A stretch of 64,000 nt of DNA, taken from the NCBI GenBank assembly GCA_013388845.1, contig JACAEN010000011.1, forward strand, positions 1 to 64,000, read 5' to 3'. Below the pieces are notes generated by a model. That model searched no databases. It was not told the origin of the DNA and was given only the letters and a program-made list of their open reading frames with translations. This document shows positions 36,008 through 44,811 of the stretch, one piece after another. Each line of letters begins with the position of its first letter. Position 1 is the stretch's first letter. The position numbers and the translations under genes are program-made. This DNA is from Chloroflexota bacterium (lineage in GTDB: Bacteria > Chloroflexota > Dehalococcoidia > GIF9 > AB-539-J10).

Positions 36008-38737
36008 ATGTCTACGCAAAGAATCTGGCACAATCTCAGCGTAAACGAAGTTATTGAATCGCTAAACTCAAGCATTCAGGGGTTAACCAAAGAAGAAGCT
36101 GAGCGCCGTCTGGCACGATTCGGGCCGAATGAACTGGCGGAGAAGAAAAAAGTCTCGCCATTCATGCTTTGGCTGGGACAATTCAAAGATTTCCTCATAA
36201 TTATCCTTCTTGTGGCTGTGGTCTTGTCGGCCATCTTGGGAGAAGTAACCGATGCCATTGTGATTTTCGTAATCGTGCTTTTCGCCACTACCTTGGGTTT
36301 TATCCAGGAGTACCGGGCAGAACGGGTGATGGAAGCCCTGAAAAGGATGGCAGCGCCAACATCGTCCGTGCTCAGGGATGGGCAAGAAATTGAAATACCA
36401 GCTCGTGAAATAGTACCTGGTGATATAGTGGTCCTGCGGACTGGTGACAAAATACCCGCAGACTGTCGTCTCATTGAAGCCGTCAATTTGAAAACGGAGG
36501 AGGCCCCGCTGACCGGGGAATCGGTTCCTCTAGAAAAGACGGTTGATGCTATCCCCGGGGAAGTAAGCATTGGCGACAGAAAGAATATGGCCTTTATGGG
36601 AACAACCGTAGTTTGGGGCAGGGGCAAAGCCATCGTCACAGGTACCGGTATGCAGACTGAATTCGGCAAAATCGCCACCATGATTCAGGAGGTTGGGGAG
36701 GAGTTAACTCCTCTTCAGGTCAATCTTAACAAGATGGGGAGGTTCATTGCCTACGCCGCCCTAGTTTTATGTTTTGTCTTGGCGGGCATTGGCATTCTGA
36801 GGGGACATGAAATTCTGGAAATGCTAATCTGGGGGGTAAGCTTGGCTATAGCTGCGGTACCCGAAGCTCTACCGGCGGTAGTCACTATTGGGTTGGCTCT
36901 CGGGGTACGGCAAATGGCCAAGCGCCATGCCCTTATCCGCAGACTCCATGCTGCTGAGACATTAGGGTGTACTACGGTCATTTGTTCCGATAAGACTGGC
37001 ACATTGACTCAGGACGAGATGACTGTACGGCGTATATATGTGGACGGCAAGACAATTGATGTAACGGGAGTCGGTTACGAGCCGAAGGGAGAATTTCACC
37101 TCAACGGAAAGGCTATAGACGTATCTAAGGATATAGCACTCCAGAAGTTATTTCAAATATGTGCCTTATGCAACGATACGAGTCTGGCTTCAACTGACGG
37201 GGTTTGGAGAATCAGAGGCGATCCTACTGAAGGAGCATTGGTGGTGCTCAGCGCCAAAGCTGGGCTATCGGCGCAGGAACTTAATGCCCGATTTCCACGT
37301 ATAGATGAAATTCCCTTCTCTTCCGAAAGAAAGAGAATGACGACTATACACAGTACCCCCGAAGGCAAGATTGCCTGCTCTAAGGGTGCTCCAGAGATAA
37401 TTCTGGATTCCTCCTCTCATATTCTGAAGGATGGCAGGGAAAGCCCGCTAACGGAAAAAGACAAAGCCGGAGTTCTGAGTATTGCCATGCAAATGGCTGG
37501 CGATGCACTGCGTGTGCTTGGTCTGGCCTACAAGCGACTCACCGGATTACCAGTTCCTAAAGAGGATTCTGAAACAGAGATGGTCTTTGTCGGCTTAGTT
37601 GGTATGATTGACCCGCCTCGAAAGGAGGTCAAAGATGCGGTAAAACTTTGCGACCAGGCTGGTATAAAGTCGGTTATGATTACTGGTGACCACAAATTGA
37701 CTGCCGTAGCCATTGCTAAAGAACTAGGCATTCTCAAAGAACGGGGTATGGCTTTGACTGGAGCCGAGGTTGATAAGCTTAGTGACGAAGAATTTGAAGC
37801 GTTGGTAGATAAGATAGATGTCTATGCTCGGGTTTCACCAGCCCATAAGATGAGAGTTATTGACGCCTTGGCCAAACAGGGCAACGTGGTGGCTATGACC
37901 GGCGACGGCATAAACGATGCCCCGGCTCTTAAGAGGTCGGATATCGGTGTAGCTATGGGTATTACCGGCACCGATGTAACCAAGGAAACCGCTGATATGG
38001 TGCTCACTGACGATAACTTTGCCTCTATTGTGGCTGCCGTAGAAGAAGGCCGACATATTTTCAGCAACATCAAGAAATATCTGGTTTATCTCCTTTCCTG
38101 CAACTTGGGTGAAATATTGCTGATGGCGGTAGCTATTCTGTTTGGCACTGCATTCGGCTTAGCTCCTGGGGTTATACCTCTTGTCGCTGTTCAAATCCTA
38201 TATGTCAATTTGGCTACCGACGGCTTACCGGCCATCGCCCTCTCTGTTGACCCGCCTGACCTTGATACTATGAAACAGAAGCCGCGTCCTCGTAATCAGA
38301 CCATCTTTACTAAAGATGTGAATCTCTATTTGGTGCTTACGGGGATTTGGACCTGTGTTGCTACCTTCGGGGTTTTCGTATGGGCAGTAAATTCCGGGAA
38401 GACTTTCGCCGAAGCCCAGACCTTATGCTTCGTTAGCTTAATACTTATCGAGTTCTTCAACGCCTTTAACTGTCGCTCTTTTAAATACTCTCTATTTAAG
38501 ATCGGCCCCGCTAGCAACAAATGGCTCTTAGCAGCCATAGGCTGGGAACTCTGTCTGCTCAACCTAATAGTTTATCTACCGGTTCTACAAGGTCCGTTCC
38601 AGACTTATCCCTTGAGTGCTCAAGACTGGGGGATTTGCATACTGGCTGGCGCAAGCATATTCATTCTTGTCGAGATAGTTAAGCTTACGAGGGCGCGGCT
38701 AGCTCGTCCTTCTCTTGAGATGAGTGAGTCAGCCTGA
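36008..38737 (+). CDS. P-type cation ATPase (P2 / Ca2+-ATPase-like)
   Basis: CSDKTGTLTQDEMTV; LTGESVP; MTGDGINDAPALKRSDIGVAMG; VNLATDGLPAIALSVDPPD. Confidence 0.93.
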   Translation: MSTQRIWHNLSVNEVIESLNSSIQGLTKEEAERRLARFGPNELAEKKKVSPFMLWLGQFKDFLIIILLVAVVLSAILGEVTDAIVIFVIVLFATTLGFIQEYRAERVMEALKRMAAPTSSVLRDGQEIEIPAREIVPGDIVVLRTGDKIPADCRLIEAVNLKTEEAPLTGESVPLEKTVDAIPGEVSIGDRKNMAFMGTTVVWGRGKAIVTGTGMQTEFGKIATMIQEVGEELTPLQVNLNKMGRFIAYAALVLCFVLAGIGILRGHEILEMLIWGVSLAIAAVPEALPAVVTIGLALGVRQMAKRHALIRRLHAAETLGCTTVICSDKTGTLTQDEMTVRRIYVDGKTIDVTGVGYEPKGEFHLNGKAIDVSKDIALQKLFQICALCNDTSLASTDGVWRIRGDPTEGALVVLSAKAGLSAQELNARFPRIDEIPFSSERKRMTTIHSTPEGKIACSKGAPEIILDSSSHILKDGRESPLTEKDKAGVLSIAMQMAGDALRVLGLAYKRLTGLPVPKEDSETEMVFVGLVGMIDPPRKEVKDAVKLCDQAGIKSVMITGDHKLTAVAIAKELGILKERGMALTGAEVDKLSDEEFEALVDKIDVYARVSPAHKMRVIDALAKQGNVVAMTGDGINDAPALKRSDIGVAMGITGTDVTKETADMVLTDDNFASIVAAVEEGRHIFSNIKKYLVYLLSCNLGEILLMAVAILFGTAFGLAPGVIPLVAVQILYVNLATDGLPAIALSVDPPDLDTMKQKPRPRNQTIFTKDVNLYLVLTGIWTCVATFGVFVWAVNSGKTFAEAQTLCFVSLILIEFFNAFNCRSFKYSLFKIGPASNKWLLAAIGWELCLLNLIVYLPVLQGPFQTYPLSAQDWGICILAGASIFILVEIVKLTRARLARPSLEMSESA

Positions 38738-39005
38738 GTGTAGAAGGTGCCCTGAATTCGGTCTCCAGGCTCAGCAGCGAAGTCTTTACAGCCCTGGCAT
38801 AGGCAATGCCCAAAGCGGTCGAGCCTCTGCCCTGATTGCGAGCGAAGCAGCACCGTCTTGGTGGTTACATAGTTGTTTCAGATATAAGTGGATAATAGCA
38901 TCCAAGTTCGCTCTGGCCATGCTCAGCAGCCGGAATGCCACGCTGTAGCAGGAAGAGAACAACAAGGCGGGCTATTTTCACAGCAGATGGTATAATAAAC
39001 CTGTA

Positions 39006-39093
39006 GGAGAGGTGACCGAGTGGTTTATGGTGCCGCTCTCGAAAAGCGGTCTCCGATTATATCGGAGCGTGGGTTCGAATCCCACCCTCTCCG
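39006..39093 (+). tRNA. tRNA-Ser(CGA)
   Basis: GGAGAGG...CCTCTCC acceptor; anticodon loop CTCGAAA; long variable arm CTCCGATTATATCGGAG. Confidence 0.95.
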
Positions 39094-39094
39094 T

Positions 39095-39188
<94 letters not shown>

Positions 39189-39439
39189 CGGGATTCTTCA
39201 TGCTTCTGGTCGCGATGACACGCAATAACTGGCAAACGGTCTCTTTTCCACCCCTAGATGGGAGAAAATTGCTGTAGGGTCATGAACGGAACGTGACGAC
39301 GTCACGAACAGCTACGAGGCTATTCCAAACTCCAAGCTGAGCTAGCAGCCACGGGCGGATGGCGACCGCAGGCCAGGCAAAAAGCCAAGAAAGCACACAA
39401 AAGTTTGGCTTTCAGAGACCCCCGATTGTTGCGTCGCCA

Positions 39440-40231
39440 TTAGTTTGAAACTAACTTAGCGTAAGACTCTGGGAAGTAGCTTCCTCCGTATACCGCTCTT
39501 ATGCCCGCGATAAGCTGTTCACTAGCAGCTTTCTTGGGAATGAAGCCATGGGCGCCTACCTGGGTGGCAGCAAGCATGTTCTCCGGTTCGTCGTATTGGG
39601 TCAGAATCAATACTCTGGTCTGGGGACACTGATTCCTTATCTGTCTTGTTGCTTCCAGACCACTCATGACAGGCATGAGTATGTCCATCAGGGCTACATC
39701 AGGCAAAAGGCGTAACACCTTCTCGATTGCTTCCTTTCCGTTGACGGCTTCACCTACTATGTCCAAATCCCGCTGCAAGGTAAGAACAGCGCATATCCCA
39801 TCTCTGACCATGGTATGGTCATCCGCCACCAGCACTCTAATCTTTCTGGTAGCCTCTTCCAGCAGCCTTTGGATGCGGAGCGCAAGCGAGACTGGCTCGA
39901 TGGGCTTGGTCACATAATCTTCAGCTTCCAGCTGCATCCCCTCAAATTTTCTCCACCCCTTGATAAGCCGTTCCTCGGGACGAGCATCTATCACCAGAAG
40001 TGGCACATCTTTATATCCGGGATGTTGTTTCAGCCAGTTGTGCAAAGAGAAAGCCTGTCCGGCCGGAGTTAGCGTGCCCAAAACGACCAGGGCAGGTTTG
40101 TCCCTGAGCTTTTCTTGAGCCTCCGCCTTGCTAGTAGCGGTGATTACTTGATAGGATTTTGCTTCCAAAGTCATGCGCAAAGCTTCGACGAAACTAAGCT
40201 CGTCATCTATGACTAAGATTCTGTTTTCCAT
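39440..40231 (-). CDS. tandem receiver-domain (REC-REC) protein; first receiver lacks the phosphoacceptor Asp
   Basis: ILVIDDELSFVEAL...ALVVLGTLTPAG; second REC VLVADDHTMVRDGI...DVALMDILMPVMSGLEA; no output domain. Confidence 0.85.
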   Translation of the reverse strand: MENRILVIDDELSFVEALRMTLEAKSYQVITATSKAEAQEKLRDKPALVVLGTLTPAGQAFSLHNWLKQHPGYKDVPLLVIDARPEERLIKGWRKFEGMQLEAEDYVTKPIEPVSLALRIQRLLEEATRKIRVLVADDHTMVRDGICAVLTLQRDLDIVGEAVNGKEAIEKVLRLLPDVALMDILMPVMSGLEATRQIRNQCPQTRVLILTQYDEPENMLAATQVGAHGFIPKKAASEQLIAGIRAVYGGSYFPESYAKLVSN

Positions 40232-40298
40232 TTCTCCTTTCCTCCTTCATTGTATTCCAGTTAGCCGACCGACCACGGCTATCCTTTAAGCAAGGCAG

Positions 40299-41201
40299 TC
40301 ACTGGTGCACGCTAACCAGTTGAGCTGCCTCCAAAATATCAGGAACAATTTTTTCATTACCCACAGCCATAATGTGAACCCCGTGGCATAAGTTTTCCTC
40401 TCTTATCGTCTTTATCAACCGGGCAGCAATCTCAATTCCCTTCTGAAGTCCCTTGCCTTTCTCCACATTAGCGAGCTCATCAATAATAGCTTGGGTAACA
40501 ATTATCCCGGGAACACTGTCGTTCATATACCGAGCCATCCTGGCTGAAGCTAACACGATAATACCGGCCAAAATTTTGACAGGGAACTGAGAAGCGTACT
40601 GCATAAATCTCCGCAGGCTGGCCAGGTCGAATATGCCTTGAGTCTGGAAGAATTGCGCCCCGGCAGCAACTTTCTTCTCGAATTTGATGAGCTGTGGCTC
40701 GATAAAATCTGCTTCGGGGTGGACTGAAGAACCAAGGCAAAAATGAGGTGCTCCTTTTAGTTCATTCCCACCCATATCTTTACCAGATTCCATTTGCCTG
40801 ACCATCTTCAGTAGTTGCACCGAATCCAGATCGAAGACAGGCTTGGCTTCCTTGTGGTCGCCAACATCAATGGAATCACCGGTGAGGCAAAGCACATTTC
40901 GGATGCCTCTCGAGTAGGCTAGAAGAAGGTCAGCTTGAATCGCTAGACGGTTGCGGTCACGGCAGGTTACTTGCAGAATAGGCTCGCCACCACATTCTTT
41001 CACCAATAGGCAGCCGCCTAAAGAAGGGAAGCGCATTACTGAGCTCTGATGGTCAGTGACATTGATAGCGTCAACCTTATCCTTGAGGAGGTCTATATGG
41101 TGAATCATCTCTGAGACGTCTGCCCCCTTGGGAGGCCCTATCTCTGTAGTCACCAAGAATTCATTGGAACTAAGTTTTTCTTCAAATAGTGAGTTAGCCA
41201 T
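40299..41201 (-). CDS. metF: 5,10-methylenetetrahydrofolate reductase
   Basis: FLVTTEIGPPKGADVSEM, VDAINVTDHQSSVMRF, NVLCLTGDSIDVGDH, QFFQTQGIFD. Confidence 0.93.
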   Translation of the reverse strand: MANSLFEEKLSSNEFLVTTEIGPPKGADVSEMIHHIDLLKDKVDAINVTDHQSSVMRFPSLGGCLLVKECGGEPILQVTCRDRNRLAIQADLLLAYSRGIRNVLCLTGDSIDVGDHKEAKPVFDLDSVQLLKMVRQMESGKDMGGNELKGAPHFCLGSSVHPEADFIEPQLIKFEKKVAAGAQFFQTQGIFDLASLRRFMQYASQFPVKILAGIIVLASARMARYMNDSVPGIIVTQAIIDELANVEKGKGLQKGIEIAARLIKTIREENLCHGVHIMAVGNEKIVPDILEAAQLVSVHQ

Positions 41202-41877
41202 TGTCCTTTCCTACCTTAACATCAGCCTTCTTGACGATTCTTCGTGGCCTAGGGATAACACGAAAGTTCCTGGGAGGATAATATCGGCGCATCTTCTCCA
41301 ATTGTTGTAATCTCTCCAGACGCTTATAAATCAGAATCCAGGCGCAGTCCATATCTTTGTTTGCCTCGCATTTTCCGTTCTTGGTGCCGGCGCAGGGGCC
41401 GTTGAGTATCCCTTTTGTGCACCTGGTGATGGGACAAATTCCGGCGGTATCTGCTAATCGACAATCACCGCAAGCGGCGCAGCGTTCATCCCAAACCCCC
41501 CACTCCTTAGCCATACCCATGAAGGAGGTGTTAACACCGGGTAAAACAGGTATATCGGAAAAGCGCTCCGCTACGACCTGGACCCCGATGCCACACCCCA
41601 GCGAAAGTATGGCGTCCACTTCTTTGACTTTGTCCGTGAGTAAGTCCAAGAATTCAAAGTCACATTGTCTTTTCACGGTGTATTCCAAAAAGCTATGAAT
41701 TCCGTCGCCGCTCCTGGCCTGGGCTACCTGTAATGCGCTATGCAGAAAGGAGACCTCATGCTCGCCACCGGCGCCACAAACAGTCACACAGGTGCCACAG
41801 CCCAGAAGCAACACCCTCTCATAAGGAGCAATAACTTGCCTTATCTCCTCCACAGGCTTTTGCTCTGCCACTATCAA
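41194..41877 (-). CDS. metV: methylenetetrahydrofolate reductase C-terminal/zinc-binding partner (MetV)
   Basis: LLLGCGTCVTVCGAGGE; CAACGDCRLADTAGICPITRCTKGILNGPCAGTKNGKCE; overlaps metF. Confidence 0.88.
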   Translation of the reverse strand: MIVAEQKPVEEIRQVIAPYERVLLLGCGTCVTVCGAGGEHEVSFLHSALQVAQARSGDGIHSFLEYTVKRQCDFEFLDLLTDKVKEVDAILSLGCGIGVQVVAERFSDIPVLPGVNTSFMGMAKEWGVWDERCAACGDCRLADTAGICPITRCTKGILNGPCAGTKNGKCEANKDMDCAWILIYKRLERLQQLEKMRRYYPPRNFRVIPRPRRIVKKADVKVGKDNG

Positions 41878-43973
41878 GTTCTCACCTCCTGTTTTATTAT
41901 TGAATTTAGGTAAAGCCCTCCTATTTGTTCAGTAAAATTGTCCAGTGCCTCGGCAGCATCTGCCTCAGCAATACGCAGGTTAAACGTCTGCAAGCGCTGC
42001 GGCTCCAGACCAATCTGAGCCAGCACCTTTCTAACCTTCTCCACACGCTGGAGGACCCAGAAGGCGGTGTTTTCCCGACTGCATTGTTCCCCGCATCCCG
42101 CGATGAAAACTCCCTCTGCCCCCATCTCAAAGGCGCGTAATATGTGCACTTCTTCTAACTTGGCCACGCAGAGAATGGGCACTATCCAGATGCCAGCTTT
42201 GCCTTCCCTCCACAGGCTTGCCAACGCGCCCGTGCCAAAGAGCCCATATTGGCAGCAAAAGCCAATAATTAATGGTTTCGACTTCGATTCTGCGGCAGAC
42301 TTAAGGGCATGCTCCAGTTCCTCGTCTATATGTCTGCGGTCGTACGGCTTCCGCAAGACTATTGCCTTGGCTGGGCATTCCGCAACACATATGCCACAAG
42401 CTTGACATTGCTCAGCAGGTATCTGGATGCTTCCGGCATCATCTATGTAGGGCACGTGGTAGGGACAGACTCTGAGACAGGTAAGACAAGTGGCGCACTT
42501 ATCTTGGAACAATATCTCTGCTCCCATGCCGCAGCGCAGACAACGCCTAGCTTCATTGACAGCGGACTGCCAGTCATAAATTAGCTCCACCGTTGTGAAT
42601 TCATTCACTCTGGCTTCAGGGGGGAGGAACGGAGGCTCAAGCCTCTCAATTTTTTTTATCATCTCTATTGTCTTGGGAGAAAGTTCGCCCAACGAGCTTT
42701 TTTTCTCCCCTGTGTCAGCTAGAGGGTATCTGTGCTGGAGATAATCATCAATACGAAAAGCTGCTTGCCTACCACTGGCCAATGCTTGGGTTACAGTGGC
42801 GGGTCCGGTGACGGCATCCCCGCCGGCAAAAACCCCTGCCCGATTAGTAGTGAGTGTGACGGGGTCAACTTGAATTGTGCTGCCTCGCCCGATGCGAAGA
42901 CGAAAATCCTCAGAGAGTTGAGGCGCTTGCCCAATAGCGGTAATCAAAGTGTCAAACTCCGTATTGAATTCGCTGCCCTTGATTGGTATTGGACGTCGTC
43001 GGCCATCGGCATCGGGCTCCCCAAGCTCCATCTTTACGCAGGTCACATTCAAGTGCCCATTTTCTCGCTTTACCCTAATTGGTGTTACCAGGAACATGGT
43101 CTCTATGCCTTCCTCCAGAGCTTGCTCAATTTCGCTAGGGCTAGCCGGCATTTCCTCTCGGCTGCGTCGGTAGATAATACTCACTTTGTGCGCTCCCAGT
43201 CGAACAGCGGCGCGAGCAGCATCTATAGCGACGTTCCCACCACCAACTACGCCAACCCTGTCCCCTAGAGAGGGCTTAAGTCCCAGATTCACTTCACGGA
43301 GAAAAGTCGCCCCATCTATTACCCCGGGACTATCTTCCCCCTCTATTCCCATTCTAAGGCCCTGATGGGCGCCCACTGTGATAAAAACAGCTTTGTAAGC
43401 CATATCAAAAAGCAGATCCAGGGATACTACGCGGGTATTGGTCTTGATTTCGACGCCCATGTGAGTTAGCCTTTGGACTTCAGTATCCACTACCTCCCGA
43501 GGAAGGCGGTATTGTGGAATACCTACCCGGAGCATGCCCCCCGGTTCGGAATAAGCCTCGAAGATTGTTACTGGATAACCCAGCTTCCTGAGGTAGTAGG
43601 CACAAGCCAGCCCCGCTGGTCCAGACCCTACTACGGCAACCTTTTCGCTCTGTGTCGTTACGGCTTCAAGCTCTATCATCCTGTCACCGCCAAATTCCAC
43701 AGCGAACCTCTTTAATGCTCGGATGGCGATAGGTTCATCCACCTGGCTGCGACGGCAGGCATCCTCGCAAGGATGGGTGCATACATAGGCACAGATGGAA
43801 GGGAAGGGATTGCCATCTCTTATGACCTGTAGTGCTTCCATCACCTTCCCTTGGGCCACTAAATCAACATACTCGCCGATCTCCATGTGCAGCGGGCAAG
43901 CTGCCTGGCAAGGCGGGATAATGCTGTGTCCATAAGAAGCTTCCTTGATGCGGTTAACTTGATAATTATCCAT
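41874..43973 (-). CDS. GltD-like FAD/NAD(P) oxidoreductase fused to 2x[4Fe-4S] and MvhD-type domains
   Basis: CQAACPLHMEIGEYV; VAVVGSGPAGLACAYYLRKLG; VGVVGGGNVAIDAAR; CATCLTCLRVCP, CQACGICVAECP; FCCQYGL..PILC..GCGEQC. Confidence 0.88.
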   Translation of the reverse strand: MDNYQVNRIKEASYGHSIIPPCQAACPLHMEIGEYVDLVAQGKVMEALQVIRDGNPFPSICAYVCTHPCEDACRRSQVDEPIAIRALKRFAVEFGGDRMIELEAVTTQSEKVAVVGSGPAGLACAYYLRKLGYPVTIFEAYSEPGGMLRVGIPQYRLPREVVDTEVQRLTHMGVEIKTNTRVVSLDLLFDMAYKAVFITVGAHQGLRMGIEGEDSPGVIDGATFLREVNLGLKPSLGDRVGVVGGGNVAIDAARAAVRLGAHKVSIIYRRSREEMPASPSEIEQALEEGIETMFLVTPIRVKRENGHLNVTCVKMELGEPDADGRRRPIPIKGSEFNTEFDTLITAIGQAPQLSEDFRLRIGRGSTIQVDPVTLTTNRAGVFAGGDAVTGPATVTQALASGRQAAFRIDDYLQHRYPLADTGEKKSSLGELSPKTIEMIKKIERLEPPFLPPEARVNEFTTVELIYDWQSAVNEARRCLRCGMGAEILFQDKCATCLTCLRVCPYHVPYIDDAGSIQIPAEQCQACGICVAECPAKAIVLRKPYDRRHIDEELEHALKSAAESKSKPLIIGFCCQYGLFGTGALASLWREGKAGIWIVPILCVAKLEEVHILRAFEMGAEGVFIAGCGEQCSRENTAFWVLQRVEKVRKVLAQIGLEPQRLQTFNLRIAEADAAEALDNFTEQIGGLYLNSIIKQEVRT

Positions 43974-44157
43974 AGTCCGGTATGGCTCCTACTCTGTTAA
44001 AAATTAGTCTTGGTTATAGGATAGCTTACGCTTGAAAGATGTAAAAGAGGCAATCCCGATAATGATGGATGGATTTTGTTCGGGAATTGTTGACGGATTA
44101 ACCCCTATTTTGCGATGGGAAAAACTCGTAGACCAAAGCAAACAGAGAAGGTTTTGC

Positions 44158-44811
44158 TCACACGGTGATAATGCCCTTACGTATGGCAAACCTGATAAGG
44201 TCAGCTTTATTGTGGATATTTAGCTTTTTCATCAGGTTGGTTTTGTGCGTCTCCACCGTCCTCAAGCTGATGACCAACATATCTGCTATCTCCTTAGCAG
44301 TATATCCCTCGGCAACGAGCTTAAGCATCTCCCTTTCTCTATCGGTCAGGTTCTGATAAGCGTCTTTTTCCCCTTCTATAGAGACTTTTTGCTGACATTC
44401 TTCAACAACAGCCGCAGCCGCCATAGGGGATAGAAAAGACCCTCCGTGATATACAGCTTGGATAGCTGAAGCGAGCTCAGAAAATGCTGCCGTCTTGCTA
44501 ATGAAGCCACGAGCTCCTGCTTCGATAGTCGGAACGATGTATTCTCTATCTTCATACTGGGTGAGTGCCAACACTTTTGTTGTTGGGAACCTCTTACGGA
44601 TCCTCCGCGTTGCTTCCAGCCCACTCATAATAGGCATGGCCAAATCCATGAGCACCACATCCGGGGCGAGCTCTTTCACCTTCTCCAAAGCCTCCCTGCC
44701 ATTTGCAGCTTCGCCCACTATCTGTATGTCGGCGACCAGCGCCAGCAAAGCACGGATTCCATCCCGCACCAAGGTGTGGTCATCAACTATCAAAACTTTT
44801 ATCTTTTGCAT
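44158..44811 (-). CDS. NarL/LuxR-type response regulator
   Basis: VLIVDDHTLVRDGI; DVVLMDLAMPIMSGLEA; LTDREREMLKLVAEGYTAKEIADMLVISLRTVETHKTNLMKKL. Confidence 0.95.
   Translation of the reverse strand: MQKIKVLIVDDHTLVRDGIRALLALVADIQIVGEAANGREALEKVKELAPDVVLMDLAMPIMSGLEATRRIRKRFPTTKVLALTQYEDREYIVPTIEAGARGFISKTAAFSELASAIQAVYHGGSFLSPMAAAAVVEECQQKVSIEGEKDAYQNLTDREREMLKLVAEGYTAKEIADMLVISLRTVETHKTNLMKKLNIHNKADLIRFAIRKGIITV

Noticed and set aside
38740-39000. Possible degraded gene or ncRNA downstream of the P-type ATPase
   Set aside because: Contains a fragment of the GCGAGCGAAGCA repeat but no coherent ORF, promoter or stable conserved structure that I could support.
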